From: an uncultured Blautia sp.
Lineage (GTDB): Bacteria > Bacillota > Clostridia > Lachnospirales > Lachnospiraceae
Direction of reading: 5' to 3'
NCBI GenBank assembly: GCA_934394595.1
Contig: CAKRRX010000014.1
Coordinates: 1 to 37,351 of the forward strand
DNA length: 37,351 nt
Shown here in pieces: positions 8,488 through 18,036 of this stretch; position 1 is the first letter of the stretch; the number at the start of each line of letters is the position of its first letter. Both the position numbers and the translations under genes were made by a program. The notes below the pieces were generated by a model that was given only the letters and a program-made list of their open reading frames with translations, was not told where the DNA came from and did not search any database.

Positions 8488-9513
8488 TTACTCGATTACT
8501 TTCAGCCATCCCTCAGGAGCCTGGATACGTCCCATCTGGATACCGGTCAGTGTCTCATACAGCTTCTTAGTGATCGGTCCCATCTCGCTCATGCCGCTTG
8601 GGAAGCAGATTTCCTTGCCGTGGTCAACAATCTTTCCAACAGGAGAGATAACCGCAGCAGTACCGCAAAGACCGCACTCTGCGAAATCCTTCACCTCGTC
8701 AAAATAAACTTCTCTTTCCTCTGCCTCAAGTCCGAGATATTCCTTGGCAACATAGATCAGGGAACGACGGGTGATAGATGGAAGGATGCTGTCAGATTTA
8801 GGAGTTACAACCTTGCCGTCCTTTGTTACGAACAGGAAGTTTGCTCCACCTGTCTCCTCAACCTTGGTACGTGTCTTGGAATCCAGATACATGTTTTCAT
8901 CGAAGCCGTTCTTATGAGCGTCTACGATGGCATGAAGGCTCATAGCGTAATTCAGGCCGGCTTTGATATGACCGGTACCATTAGGTGCAGCACGGTCGAA
9001 ATCACTGACACGAATTGTGATCGGCTTAGCGCCGCCCTTGAAATATGGTCCCACAGGTGTGGTGAATACACGGAACTGATATTCACTTGCAGGTTTTACG
9101 CCGATAACAGCGTCACTTCCGAACATAAAAGGACGTACATATAAAGTAGCACCAGAACCATATGGCGGTACATAAGCAGCATTTGCTTTAATTGTCTGAA
9201 CAACTGCGTCAACAAAACGGTCTTTCGGGAATACAGGCATTTCCAGTCTTGCAGCGGAATGCTCCATACGTTCTCCGTTCAGGTCAGGACGGAAAGTAAC
9301 GATATGTCCGTCTTCTGTGGTATATGCTTTCATACCTTCGAATACAGTCTGTGCATACTGAAGAACACCTGCGCATTCACTGATGGTGACAGTATCATCT
9401 GTGGTAAGGCCTCCCTCATCCCACTGGCCGTCTTTATAATTAGATACATAACGGTAGTCGGTTTTTACATAACCAAAGCCCAGGTTTCCCCAGTCGATGT
9501 CTTTTTTCTCCAT
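8488..9513 (-). CDS. ilvE: branched-chain amino acid aminotransferase
   Basis: PLP enzyme for the last step of valine, leucine and isoleucine synthesis (and first step of their breakdown), class IV aminotransferase fold. 341 residues, matching the long BCAT form. The PLP lysine is K184 in GTGHIKAGLNYA; further signatures are FEGMKAY near residue 60, TLYVRPFMFG, and EETGGANFLF. A strong AGGAGG precedes the ATG. The gene is alone on the minus strand. BCAA genes are common CodY targets, and codY is in this window, but no good CodY box was found at its promoter. Confidence 0.96.
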   Translation of the reverse strand: MEKKDIDWGNLGFGYVKTDYRYVSNYKDGQWDEGGLTTDDTVTISECAGVLQYAQTVFEGMKAYTTEDGHIVTFRPDLNGERMEHSAARLEMPVFPKDRFVDAVVQTIKANAAYVPPYGSGATLYVRPFMFGSDAVIGVKPASEYQFRVFTTPVGPYFKGGAKPITIRVSDFDRAAPNGTGHIKAGLNYAMSLHAIVDAHKNGFDENMYLDSKTRTKVEETGGANFLFVTKDGKVVTPKSDSILPSITRRSLIYVAKEYLGLEAEEREVYFDEVKDFAECGLCGTAAVISPVGKIVDHGKEICFPSGMSEMGPITKKLYETLTGIQMGRIQAPEGWLKVIE

Positions 9514-9577
9514 AATAATTTCCTCCTAGCGTGGTTTCTTTGGCAGATTCTTAATGGGAATCCACAACGTTTTTACT

Positions 9578-9606
9578 ATTGTAAAACTTTTACGTGTGAA
9601 ATTCAA
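9578..9606 (-). promoter_or_regulatory. promoter for ilvE
   Basis: Read on the minus strand: TTGAAT (9606-9601), a 17-bp spacer and TACAAT (9583-9578). It gives a leader of about 60 bases. An imperfect dyad, ATTTTTCCATGAAAAT on the plus strand at 9619-9634, lies just upstream of the -35 box. Confidence 0.65.
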
Positions 9607-9665
9607 TGGGAAAAGTAGATTTTTCCATGAAAATACTCAGAGAGGACAGAATGTTTTCTACCATC

Positions 9666-9694
9666 TTGTTTTTTGCGGTGGATTTTTGTATAAT
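9666..9694 (+). promoter_or_regulatory. promoter for the xpaC-telA pair
   Basis: TTGTTT (9666-9671), a 17-bp spacer and a perfect TATAAT (9689-9694), 42 bases before the start codon. Confidence 0.7.
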
Positions 9695-9736
9695 AAAATA
9701 CAGACGCTTTTTGGAATAAATGACCCGGAGGATGAT

Positions 9737-11047
9737 ATGGGATATCAGGAATTTGATGAACTGGGTGAGAAGATCCAGCACATTATCGACAGTGCTGTGG
9801 ATGAGAAAAATTATCAGAAATTAAGCCAGACCATCAGCCAGACTGTGAATAAAGCAATTGATAATGGCAGTGATGCTTTAAAAGATGCTCTGAATCATAC
9901 ATTTGGGACAGGAGATCAGCAGAGCTCTCAGCACCGTTCTTATACAAATTACAGAACTGAAGGTAGCCAGATGGACTACAGACAGGGAAAGAGCTGGAGC
10001 TTTCGGTCGCAGCAGAGCCAGGCCAAAAGAGAGAAGAATCCACAAAAGGTGCAGGAGCAGACAAGCCTGAAGCTTTACGGAGGAACTGCCGGTGAGCGGG
10101 TGAAGGGCGTTCTGATGACTGTATTTGGCGGGATTCTCACAGGTACTATGGGAATTGGATTTCTAAGTTCACTGACAGCTTTTGGTCTAGCCGGGATTGG
10201 CAGTGGCGCAGGAACTGTTCTGGCTGTAAGTTCCGGATTTCTTGGCATTGCAGCAGCGGCAGGTGGTGTTCTTCTTGGAAACGGATGTACCAGATTGGCA
10301 AGGCTGAAGCGCCTTCAGAAATATATAGATGCACTGGGGCAGCACACCTACTGTAATTTTCAGCAGCTTTCCTACGCAGTGGGAAAACCGGTAAAATACG
10401 TAAAAAAAGATATTAAAAAGATGATCAGCAAGGGCTGGTTCCTGGAAGGACATGTGGACAAACAGGAGACCTGCCTGATCACCAGCAATGAGACCTATGA
10501 CCAGTACGTTGCCACCCAGAAGCAGCTGGAAGAAAGAGATGCCCGGGCAAAAGAAGAAAAGAATCAGAAGATTTCCCCACAGGTACAGGAAGTTCTGGAC
10601 AAGGGAAATGAATTCCTCAGAAAAATAAGGGAGAGTAACGATGCCATACCAGGAGAGGAGATCTCTCGGAAGATTTCCAGAATGGAGCTGATCATTCAGA
10701 AGATTTTCGAGCGTGCCAAGGCGCATCCGGAGATCATCCCGGATCTTAACAGGCTTATGGATTATTATCTGCCTATGACTGTGAAGCTTCTGGATGCCTA
10801 TGAAGATATGGACAGCCAGCCTGTTCAGGGAGAAAATATCGCCTCATCGAAAAGAGAGATCGAGGAGACGATCGATACCCTGAATGTTGCATTTGAAAAG
10901 CTTCTGGATTCTGTTTTTGAGGATACTGCAATGGATGTATCCAGTGATATTTCAGTTCTTCACACCGTATTGGCCCAGGAAGGGCTGACGGAGAATGAGT
11001 TTGATAAGATTAGAAAAGAGGCAGCTGCCAGAGAGAAGACATATTAG
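9737..11047 (+). CDS. XpaC-like (5-bromo-4-chloroindolyl phosphate hydrolysis family) protein
   Basis: 436 residues. The N-terminal 120 residues are polar and Gln/Ser-rich. A hydrophobic, Gly/Ala-rich stretch at about 124-188 gives two likely membrane helices. A segment of about 70 residues follows (LKRLQKYIDALGQHTYCNFQ to KGWFLEG) that reads like a small winged helix, and then a helical C-terminal domain typical of XpaC-family proteins. The family name comes from a phosphatase-related phenotype in Bacillus; its biochemical role is not settled. The pairing with a TelA-like gene directly downstream is the usual arrangement and supports the call. The start at 9737 has GGAGG 5 bases upstream; an in-frame start at 9554 lies before the promoter. 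Confidence 0.75.
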   Translation: MGYQEFDELGEKIQHIIDSAVDEKNYQKLSQTISQTVNKAIDNGSDALKDALNHTFGTGDQQSSQHRSYTNYRTEGSQMDYRQGKSWSFRSQQSQAKREKNPQKVQEQTSLKLYGGTAGERVKGVLMTVFGGILTGTMGIGFLSSLTAFGLAGIGSGAGTVLAVSSGFLGIAAAAGGVLLGNGCTRLARLKRLQKYIDALGQHTYCNFQQLSYAVGKPVKYVKKDIKKMISKGWFLEGHVDKQETCLITSNETYDQYVATQKQLEERDARAKEEKNQKISPQVQEVLDKGNEFLRKIRESNDAIPGEEISRKISRMELIIQKIFERAKAHPEIIPDLNRLMDYYLPMTVKLLDAYEDMDSQPVQGENIASSKREIEETIDTLNVAFEKLLDSVFEDTAMDVSSDISVLHTVLAQEGLTENEFDKIRKEAAAREKTY

Positions 11048-11105
11048 AGCTTGTCTGGACACGCTCTAAAAGAGAAAAACAGCAGATCTGTATAAGGAGG
11101 ACGCT

Positions 11106-12257
11106 ATGGGAGAAGAATTTAAAGGATTTGAGGAAAGCACACCGACTCTTACACTGGAGCCGGATCTTGGAGATCATGAAACTGCGGTAGCAGCTCAGCC
11201 AGAAGCAGAAGTGGTAAAAGAAGAAATGAAGCAGACCGTCCTTACCCCGGAAGAGCAGATGATGGTAGACAGCTTCGCACAGAAAATTGATATTGAGAAT
11301 ACCAATCAGATCCTTCAGTATGGTGCCGGAACCCAGAAGAAAATGGCTGATTTTTCCGATGCAGCACTGGAAAATGTCCGCACACAGGATCTGGGAGAAG
11401 TGGGAGATCTGATTGCCCAGGTGGTAGGAGAACTGCGTGATTTTGATGCTGCAGAAGAGGAGAAAGGCTTCCTTGGCTTTTTCAAAAAGCAGGGAAATAA
11501 GATCGAGACTTTAAAGAACCGTTATGCAAAGGCAGAAGTCAATGTGCAGAAGATCACCACTTCCCTGCAGGATCATCAGATGCGTCTGATGAAGGATTCC
11601 GCTGTTCTGGAGAAGATGTACAGCCAGAATCTCAACTACTATAAGGAACTGACCATGTATATCCTGGCAGGCCGGAAGAAGCTTCAGGAAGTAAGAGAGG
11701 GAAAATTAAAAGATCTGGAAGCAAAGGCTGCTGCAAGCGGTCTTCCGGAGGATGCCCAGGAAGCCAAGGATCTGGACAGCAAGTGCAATCGTTTCGAAAA
11801 GAAGCTTCATGATCTGGAGCTTACCAGAACAGTATCCCTTCAGACTGCGCCGCAGATCCGTCTGGTGCAGAATAACGATACTCTTATGGTGGAAAAAATC
11901 CAGACCACCATTGTAAATACCATTCCGTTGTGGAAAAGCCAGATGGTACTTGCTCTTGGCATTGCCCATTCCACAGAAGCAGCACAGGCACAGAGGGAAG
12001 TGACAGATCTGACCAATGAACTTCTGAAGAAAAATGCAAAAGCCCTTCACCTGGCTTCTGTAGAGACTGCCAGGGAATCTGAGAGAGGTATTGTAGACAT
12101 CGAAACCCTTAAACAGACCAATCAGGATCTGATCAGTACCCTGGATGATGTGATGAAAATCCAGAAAGAGGGCAGAGTGAAGAGACAGCAGGCAGAAGTA
12201 GAAATGCGTAAGATGGAAGAAGACCTTAAAAATAAACTGCTGGAGATCCAGCACTGA
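11106..12257 (+). CDS. TelA-like toxic anion resistance family protein
   Basis: 383 residues, mostly alpha-helical and highly charged, matching the TelA/KlaA family first linked to tellurite resistance. Visible parts: an acidic N-terminal tail, LTPEEQMMVDSFAQKIDI at about residue 46, LGFFKKQGNKIETLKNRY in the middle, and the conserved TAPQIRLVQNNDTLMVEKI with TTIVNTIPLWKSQM. In Firmicutes the protein is often tied to the cell envelope rather than to tellurite, so the physiological job is unknown. AAGGAGG precedes the ATG. It forms a two-gene unit with the XpaC-like gene (58-base gap). Confidence 0.88.
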   Translation: MGEEFKGFEESTPTLTLEPDLGDHETAVAAQPEAEVVKEEMKQTVLTPEEQMMVDSFAQKIDIENTNQILQYGAGTQKKMADFSDAALENVRTQDLGEVGDLIAQVVGELRDFDAAEEEKGFLGFFKKQGNKIETLKNRYAKAEVNVQKITTSLQDHQMRLMKDSAVLEKMYSQNLNYYKELTMYILAGRKKLQEVREGKLKDLEAKAAASGLPEDAQEAKDLDSKCNRFEKKLHDLELTRTVSLQTAPQIRLVQNNDTLMVEKIQTTIVNTIPLWKSQMVLALGIAHSTEAAQAQREVTDLTNELLKKNAKALHLASVETARESERGIVDIETLKQTNQDLISTLDDVMKIQKEGRVKRQQAEVEMRKMEEDLKNKLLEIQH

Positions 12258-12311
12258 ACAGCAGATATACCGGGAAAGGAATTTCCCAAAATGCAGACAG
12301 AAAACCAAAAA

Positions 12312-12340
12312 CAGGGGTGTCCACATATGGCACCCCTTTG
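12312..12340 (+). terminator. probable terminator after the telA-like gene
   Basis: AGGGGTG (12312-12318) pairs with CACCCCT (12330-12336), extended by CCA/TGG across one bulged base, and is followed by TTTGTGTACCCTTTT. The T-run is broken, so strength is uncertain. A smaller hairpin (12272-12277 with 12282-12287) lies just upstream. Confidence 0.55.
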
Positions 12341-12382
12341 TGTACCCTTTTGAAAGAACTATCTGAATACGGAGGAACCGAT

Positions 12383-13438
12383 ATGTACAGAGATCATACA
12401 AAAGTAATCCGGATCGGAGACAGAAAAATTGGTGGCGGAAACCCCATACTGATCCAGTCCATGACCAATACGAAAACCGAAGACGTAGATGCTACTGTAG
12501 AGCAGATCCTGGCGCTGGAGGCAGCGGGCTGTGATATTATCCGCTGTGCAGTTCCCACTATGGAGGCTGCAAAAGCATTAAAAGAGATCAAGAAAAGGAT
12601 TCATATTCCGCTGGTGGCAGACATCCATTTTGACTACCGTCTTGCCATTGCCGCTATGGAAAACGGCGCAGATAAGATCCGTATCAATCCGGGAAATATC
12701 GGAAGTAAAGAGCGGATCAAAGCAGTGGTAGATGTGGCAAAAGAACGAAACATTCCTATACGTGTGGGGGTCAACAGCGGTTCCCTTGAAAAGGAACTGG
12801 TGGAGAAATATCACGGTGTGACAGCAGAAGGCCTGGTGGAAAGCGCCCTAGACAAGGTGCATATTATTGAGGAGCTTGGCTATGATAACCTGGTGATCAG
12901 CATTAAATCCTCAGATGTATTGATGTGTGCAAAGGCTCATGAACTGATCGCCAAGAAGACAAATTATCCTCTCCATGTGGGAATCACAGAGGCTGGAACC
13001 CTCTATTCCGGAAATATCAAATCTGCCATCGGGCTTGGAATCATTTTGTATCAGGGAATTGGCGATACCATCCGTGTTTCTCTTACAGGTGCCCCTCTGG
13101 AAGAAGTGAAATCTGCCAAACGGATCCTGAAAACACTGGGACTTCGAAAAGGCGGTGTGGAAGTGGTATCCTGCCCGACCTGCGGCAGAACACAGATTGA
13201 TCTGATCGGTCTTGCCAATAAAGTTGAAACCATGGTTCAGGACATTCCTCTTGATATCAAAGTGGCAGTTATGGGGTGTGTGGTAAACGGACCCGGAGAA
13301 GCCAAAGAGGCAGATATCGGAATTGCAGGAGGTGTGGGAGTCGGCCTTCTGATAAAAGGTGGAGAGATTGTCAGAAAAGTTCCGGAGGATCAGCTGCTTG
13401 ATACTTTGCGGGAAGAACTGATAAACTGGGATAAATAA
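12383..13438 (+). CDS. ispG: 4-hydroxy-3-methylbut-2-enyl-diphosphate synthase (IspG/GcpE)
   Basis: Iron-sulfur enzyme of the MEP isoprenoid pathway that turns 2-C-methyl-erythritol 2,4-cyclodiphosphate into HMBPP. 351 residues, the short bacterial form with a TIM barrel (VADIHFDYRLA, KIRINPGNIG) and a C-terminal [4Fe-4S] domain. Cluster cysteines are C264 and C267 (SCPTCGRTQ) and C299 (MGCVVNGPGEA). GGAGG lies 8 bases before ATG 12383; a longer in-frame form from 12317 would start inside the terminator hairpin and is not likely. polC starts 20 bases after the stop, so the two are probably co-transcribed, as in many Clostridia. Confidence 0.96.
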   Translation: MYRDHTKVIRIGDRKIGGGNPILIQSMTNTKTEDVDATVEQILALEAAGCDIIRCAVPTMEAAKALKEIKKRIHIPLVADIHFDYRLAIAAMENGADKIRINPGNIGSKERIKAVVDVAKERNIPIRVGVNSGSLEKELVEKYHGVTAEGLVESALDKVHIIEELGYDNLVISIKSSDVLMCAKAHELIAKKTNYPLHVGITEAGTLYSGNIKSAIGLGIILYQGIGDTIRVSLTGAPLEEVKSAKRILKTLGLRKGGVEVVSCPTCGRTQIDLIGLANKVETMVQDIPLDIKVAVMGCVVNGPGEAKEADIGIAGGVGVGLLIKGGEIVRKVPEDQLLDTLREELINWDK

Positions 13439-13458
13439 ACAGAGGTGTATATTTTTAC

Positions 13459-16400
13459 ATGGAAAAAGAATTTTTTGATGTATTTCCCAATTTAAAACTG
13501 AAGCAGGAATTAAGTGAACTTCTGGAGGACGTGATCGTCACAAAAGTGACCTGTAATGCGGCCAAAACCTGTGTGCGGGTTTATTTAAAAAGTGACAGAT
13601 GGATCCATAAAAAGCATATTTTCAGCCTTGAGGAACAGATTAAAAGACAGTGTTTTCCAGGGATTGAGGTCAACGTAAAGGTAATTGAAAAATTTCATCT
13701 GTCCAGACAGTACACGCCGAAAAATTTTCTGGATACCTACCGCTCCAGTATGGAGCTGGAATTAAGAAATTATAATATGCTGGAGTACAATCTGTTTAAG
13801 CAGGCTCAGATTACCTTTCCGGAGGAAGAATGTCTGGACATGATACTGCCGGATTCCGTGATCGCCAGGGAAAAAAGTGAAATTCTTATTGAATATCTGC
13901 ACAAGGTATTCTGTGAAAGATGCGGGATGAATCTGAAAGTTTCCCTGGACTATGTGGAGACAGAAGAGAGCAAATACCGTAAAAATGCCGTCCTGCAGAT
14001 TCAGCAGGAAGTGGCAAATGTGTTAAAGCATGCCAAAATTTCCGGTGAAAATACTACAGAAGCAGAAAAAGAAAAGCAGGAAAAGAAATCTGCAGACACC
14101 AAAGAAAAACCAAAGACAGAAAAGAAAACGGAAGAGACAAAAGAAAAGAAGACCTTCGAGAAAAAGCCTTTCGAAAAGAAGGGAAAATGGGGGGATTTTC
14201 GTGGCGGCTACCGCAAAGATCCCAATCCGGATGTGGTATATGGAAGAGACTTCGAAGGGGAACCGATTCCGTTGGAGAGTATTGTCCAGGAAATGGGAGA
14301 AGTCATTGTCCGCTGTCAGGTTATGGAAGTGGAGGCAAGGGAAATCCGAAACGAGAAGACCATTTTGATCTTTCCTGTCACAGATTTCACAGACTCTATC
14401 ACAGTGAAAATGTTCCTGCGCAATGAGCAGGTGCCGGAAGTGACAGAGCATGTAAAAAAAGGTGCTTTCCTGAAAATCAAAGGAGTCACCTCCATCGACC
14501 GTTTTGACAGTGAGCTGACCATTGGTTCCATTTCCGGAATTAAGAAGATCGCAGATTTTCGCAGCACCAGAATGGATACCAGTCCACAGAAACGTGTGGA
14601 GCTTCACTGCCATACCAAAATGAGTGATATGGACGGCGTCACAGAGGCAAAAGCCCTGGTAAAAAGAGCCTATGAGTGGGGCCATCCCGCTATTGCCATT
14701 ACAGACCATGGGGTGGTACAGGCGTTCCCTGAGGCAAATCACTGCTTCGATGGATGGGGAGGCTGTGTCCCCAAGGATTCTGATTTCAAGGTGCTTTATG
14801 GCATGGAGGCCTATCTGGTGGACGATTTAAAGGGAATGGTCACCAATGCAAAGGGACAGTCCCTGGACGGACGTTTTGTGGTTTTTGATATTGAGACTAC
14901 GGGATTTTCCCCACTGACCTGCAAGATTATTGAGATCGGTGCCGTTCTTGTGGAAAATGGAAAGATCACAGACCGTTTTTCTACTTTTGTCAATCCACAG
15001 GTACCCATTCCATTTCGAATTGAGCAGCTGACCAGCATCAATGACAGTATGGTAATGGATGCCCGGCCAATAGAGGAAATTTTACCTGAATTTCTGAAAT
15101 TCTGTGAAGGAGCTACAATGGTAGCCCACAACGCAGATTTTGATATGAGCTTTATTATAGAGAACTGCAATCGTATGGGAATTCCCAATGATTTTACCTA
15201 TATTGATACAGTAGGTATGGCAAGATTCCTCCTGCCTGCATTGAATCGTTTTAAGCTGGATACTGTTGCCAAAGCTGTGGGCGTGTCTTTGGATCACCAT
15301 CACCGTGCAGTAGATGATGCAGAGTGTACCGCACGTATCTTCGAAAAATTTGTGGAGATGTGCGCTGAAAAAGAGATCACAGATGTGGATAAGCTTAATG
15401 AGCAGGGAAAAATTTCCCCGGATACCATTAAGAAGCTGCCTACTTACCATGCGGTTATTTTTATGCGAAATGAAACCGGACGTATCAATCTGTACAAACT
15501 GGTAAGCCAGTCCCATATCAAGTACTTTAATCACAGGCCCCGTGTGCCCAAAAGTGTATTTGAAGCTCACAGAGAGGGACTTCTCATTGGAAGTGCCTGT
15601 GAGGCAGGAGAATTGTATCAGGCTCTTCTTCGAAATGCTCCGGAGCCGGAGATTGCAAGGCTGGTGAGCTTTTACGATTATCTGGAGATCCAGCCTCTTG
15701 GCAACAATATGTTTATGATCGAAGATGAAAAAAATGATACCATTCATTCCAAAGAGGACCTCATTGAGATCAATAAGAAGATCGTGAAACTGGGAGAGCA
15801 GTTTCACAAGCCCGTGGTTGCCACCTGCGATGTTCATTTTATGGACCCCCAGGATGAGATCTACAGAAGAATCATCATGGCAGGAAGCGGATTCAAGGAT
15901 GCAGATAACCAGGCACCTTTGTATCTTCGTACCACAGAAGAAATGCTGGAAGAATTTTCCTATCTGGGCAGCGAAAAAGCAGAAGAGGTAGTCATTACCA
16001 ATACAGTAAAAATTGCAGATATGATAGAGAAAATGTCCCCGATCCATCCGGACAAATATCCACCTGTAATCGAAAATTCCGATCAGGACCTGAAAGATAT
16101 GTGCTTCCAGAAAGCCCATGAAATGTATGGGGAAGTGCTTCCGAAGATTGTTGAAGACCGTCTGGAAAAGGAACTGCACTCCATTATTTCCAATGGATAT
16201 GCAGTGATGTATATTATTGCACAGAAGCTTGTGTGGAAGTCAAATGCAGATGGCTATCTGGTTGGCTCCCGAGGTTCTGTAGGGTCTTCTCTTGCAGCAA
16301 CCATGTCCGGTATCACTGAGGTAAATCCGCTGCCGCCTCATTATCTGTGTCCGAATCCAGAGTGCAAGTACAGTGATTTCGATTCTCCGGAAATCAAGGC

Positions 16401-17970
16401 ATTTGCCGGTATGGCAGGATGTGATATGCCGGATAGGATCTGTCCGAAATGTGGCACTAAGATGACAAAACAGGGATTTGACATTCCTTTTGAGACTTTC
16501 CTTGGGTTCAAGGGAGACAAGGAGCCTGATATCGACCTGAATTTCTCTGGTGAATATCAGTCCAATGCCCATCATTATACAGAAGTTATATTTGGAAAAG
16601 GCCAGACCTTCAAGGCTGGTACCATTGGTACCCTTGCAGATAAAACGGCGTTTGGATATGTGAAGAATTATTTTGAAGAGCGGGGACAGCACAAGCGTTC
16701 CTGTGAGATCAACCGTATCGTACAGGGCTGTACCGGTATCCGAAGAAGTACCGGACAGCATCCGGGAGGTATCATCGTACTTCCCATGGGCGAAGAAATC
16801 GAGAAATTTACCCCGGTTCAGTATCCGGCAAACGATTCCAGCAGTGGATTTATCACCACTCATTTTGATTACCACTCCATTGATGGAAACCTTTTGAAGC
16901 TGGATATTCTGGGACACGATGATCCGACCATGATCCGTACCCTTGAGGACATGACGGACTTAAATGCAAGGGAAGTTCCTCTGGATGACAAGGCGGTGAT
17001 GTCTCTTTTTGCCAGTACAGAGGCACTTGGAATTGAGCCAAAGGATATCGGGGGCTGTAAGCTTGGCTGTCTTGGTATTCCGGAGTTTGGTACTGATTTT
17101 GCTATGCAGATGCTTGTAGATACCAAGCCAAAGTACTTTTCCGATCTTGTCCGTATCGCAGGTCTTTCCCACGGTACTGACGTATGGCTGGGAAATGCCC
17201 AGACTCTGATCGAAGAGGGAAAAGCCACTATTTCTACTGCAATCTGTACCCGAGATGATATCATGATCTACCTGATCGGACAGGGAGTGGAGAGTGGCCT
17301 TGCCTTTACCATCATGGAGAGTGTCCGTAAGGGAAAAGGCCTTCGTGACGAGTGGATCACCACCATGAAGGAGCATGGAGTTCCGGACTGGTATATCTGG
17401 TCCTGTAAAAAGATCAAATACATGTTCCCGAAAGCCCATGCGGCAGCTTATGTTATGATGGCTTACCGAATTGCCTGGTTCAAGGTATTCCAGCCTTTGG
17501 CTTATTATGGCGCTTATTTCAGTATCCGTGCCACTGCTTTTTCCTATGAACTGATGTGTATGGGAAAGGAAAAGCTGGAATTTTACATGGCTGAAATCCG
17601 CAAAAAAGGCGATGCCGCTTCCAAAAAGGAGCAGGATACCTTAAAGGATATGCGTATTGTCCAGGAAATGTATGCAAGAGGCTATGATTTTATGCCTATT
17701 GATATTTACAGGGCAAAGGCGCATCGTTTTCAGATCATAGAGGGAAAACTGATGCCTTCCATAGATTCCATAGAAGGTCTGGGAGACAAGGCAGCAGATG
17801 CTGTGGTAGATGCCGCAGTACAGGGAAAATTCCTTTCCAAGGATGACTTCCGTGACAGGACCAAGGTCAGCAAGACAGTCATTGATCTGATGGATAAGCT
17901 TGGCCTGTTTGGGGATATTCCACAATCCAACCAGATTTCCCTGTTTGATTTTTCAAAAAATGCAGGTTAG
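13459..17970 (+). CDS. polC: DNA polymerase III alpha subunit, Gram-positive type
   Basis: Replicative polymerase with built-in proofreading, 1503 residues. Order seen: N-terminal domain (1-200), a Lys/Glu-rich linker at about 203-240, an OB-fold (about 270-365), a PHP domain starting at H383 (HCHTKMSDMDG), the DnaQ-type 3'-5' exonuclease inserted in it (D477 and E479 in FDIETTG; later VAHNADFDM and HHRAVDDAECT), the rest of PHP, a zinc site (C964, C969, C995, C998), the polymerase core with catalytic D1024 and D1026 in EPDIDLNFSG, and a C-terminal HhH region. All key residues looked for are present. A GAGGTG at 13442-13447 is 11 bases before ATG, a rather long spacing. Confidence 0.97.
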   Translation: MEKEFFDVFPNLKLKQELSELLEDVIVTKVTCNAAKTCVRVYLKSDRWIHKKHIFSLEEQIKRQCFPGIEVNVKVIEKFHLSRQYTPKNFLDTYRSSMELELRNYNMLEYNLFKQAQITFPEEECLDMILPDSVIAREKSEILIEYLHKVFCERCGMNLKVSLDYVETEESKYRKNAVLQIQQEVANVLKHAKISGENTTEAEKEKQEKKSADTKEKPKTEKKTEETKEKKTFEKKPFEKKGKWGDFRGGYRKDPNPDVVYGRDFEGEPIPLESIVQEMGEVIVRCQVMEVEAREIRNEKTILIFPVTDFTDSITVKMFLRNEQVPEVTEHVKKGAFLKIKGVTSIDRFDSELTIGSISGIKKIADFRSTRMDTSPQKRVELHCHTKMSDMDGVTEAKALVKRAYEWGHPAIAITDHGVVQAFPEANHCFDGWGGCVPKDSDFKVLYGMEAYLVDDLKGMVTNAKGQSLDGRFVVFDIETTGFSPLTCKIIEIGAVLVENGKITDRFSTFVNPQVPIPFRIEQLTSINDSMVMDARPIEEILPEFLKFCEGATMVAHNADFDMSFIIENCNRMGIPNDFTYIDTVGMARFLLPALNRFKLDTVAKAVGVSLDHHHRAVDDAECTARIFEKFVEMCAEKEITDVDKLNEQGKISPDTIKKLPTYHAVIFMRNETGRINLYKLVSQSHIKYFNHRPRVPKSVFEAHREGLLIGSACEAGELYQALLRNAPEPEIARLVSFYDYLEIQPLGNNMFMIEDEKNDTIHSKEDLIEINKKIVKLGEQFHKPVVATCDVHFMDPQDEIYRRIIMAGSGFKDADNQAPLYLRTTEEMLEEFSYLGSEKAEEVVITNTVKIADMIEKMSPIHPDKYPPVIENSDQDLKDMCFQKAHEMYGEVLPKIVEDRLEKELHSIISNGYAVMYIIAQKLVWKSNADGYLVGSRGSVGSSLAATMSGITEVNPLPPHYLCPNPECKYSDFDSPEIKAFAGMAGCDMPDRICPKCGTKMTKQGFDIPFETFLGFKGDKEPDIDLNFSGEYQSNAHHYTEVIFGKGQTFKAGTIGTLADKTAFGYVKNYFEERGQHKRSCEINRIVQGCTGIRRSTGQHPGGIIVLPMGEEIEKFTPVQYPANDSSSGFITTHFDYHSIDGNLLKLDILGHDDPTMIRTLEDMTDLNAREVPLDDKAVMSLFASTEALGIEPKDIGGCKLGCLGIPEFGTDFAMQMLVDTKPKYFSDLVRIAGLSHGTDVWLGNAQTLIEEGKATISTAICTRDDIMIYLIGQGVESGLAFTIMESVRKGKGLRDEWITTMKEHGVPDWYIWSCKKIKYMFPKAHAAAYVMMAYRIAWFKVFQPLAYYGAYFSIRATAFSYELMCMGKEKLEFYMAEIRKKGDAASKKEQDTLKDMRIVQEMYARGYDFMPIDIYRAKAHRFQIIEGKLMPSIDSIEGLGDKAADAVVDAAVQGKFLSKDDFRDRTKVSKTVIDLMDKLGLFGDIPQSNQISLFDFSKNAG

Positions 17971-18036
17971 AACTGTTTTTAATGTATTCTAGCCGAACAA
18001 TATACCCGAAAACATTTTCCAGCAACAGGAGGTTCC

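Noticed and set aside
8455..9144. 229-codon plus-strand frame across ilvE
   Set aside because: Shadow frame opposite ilvE; begins next to the folA terminator without a ribosome binding site.
9514..9577. T-box or leader-peptide attenuator before ilvE
   Set aside because: The leader is only about 60 bases, with no T-box motif, no run of BCAA codons and no terminator hairpin.
9578..9634. CodY box at the ilvE promoter
   Set aside because: The dyad at 9619-9634 has the wrong half-site spacing and matches the consensus poorly, although ilvE would be a logical CodY target.
12317..12382. Longer N-terminus for IspG from ATG 12317
   Set aside because: The extra 22 residues overlap the terminator after the telA-like gene, and the ribosome binding site fits ATG 12383.
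14030..14368. 112-codon plus-strand frame inside polC (Lys/Arg-rich)
   Set aside because: It is the shifted frame of the Lys/Glu-rich PolC linker; low complexity explains its openness.
15082..16179. 365-codon open frame on the minus strand inside polC
   Set aside because: It lies wholly antisense to the polymerase/exonuclease coding region, has no ribosome binding site or recognisable motif, and is rich in Cys/His/Phe as antisense frames of this composition often are.
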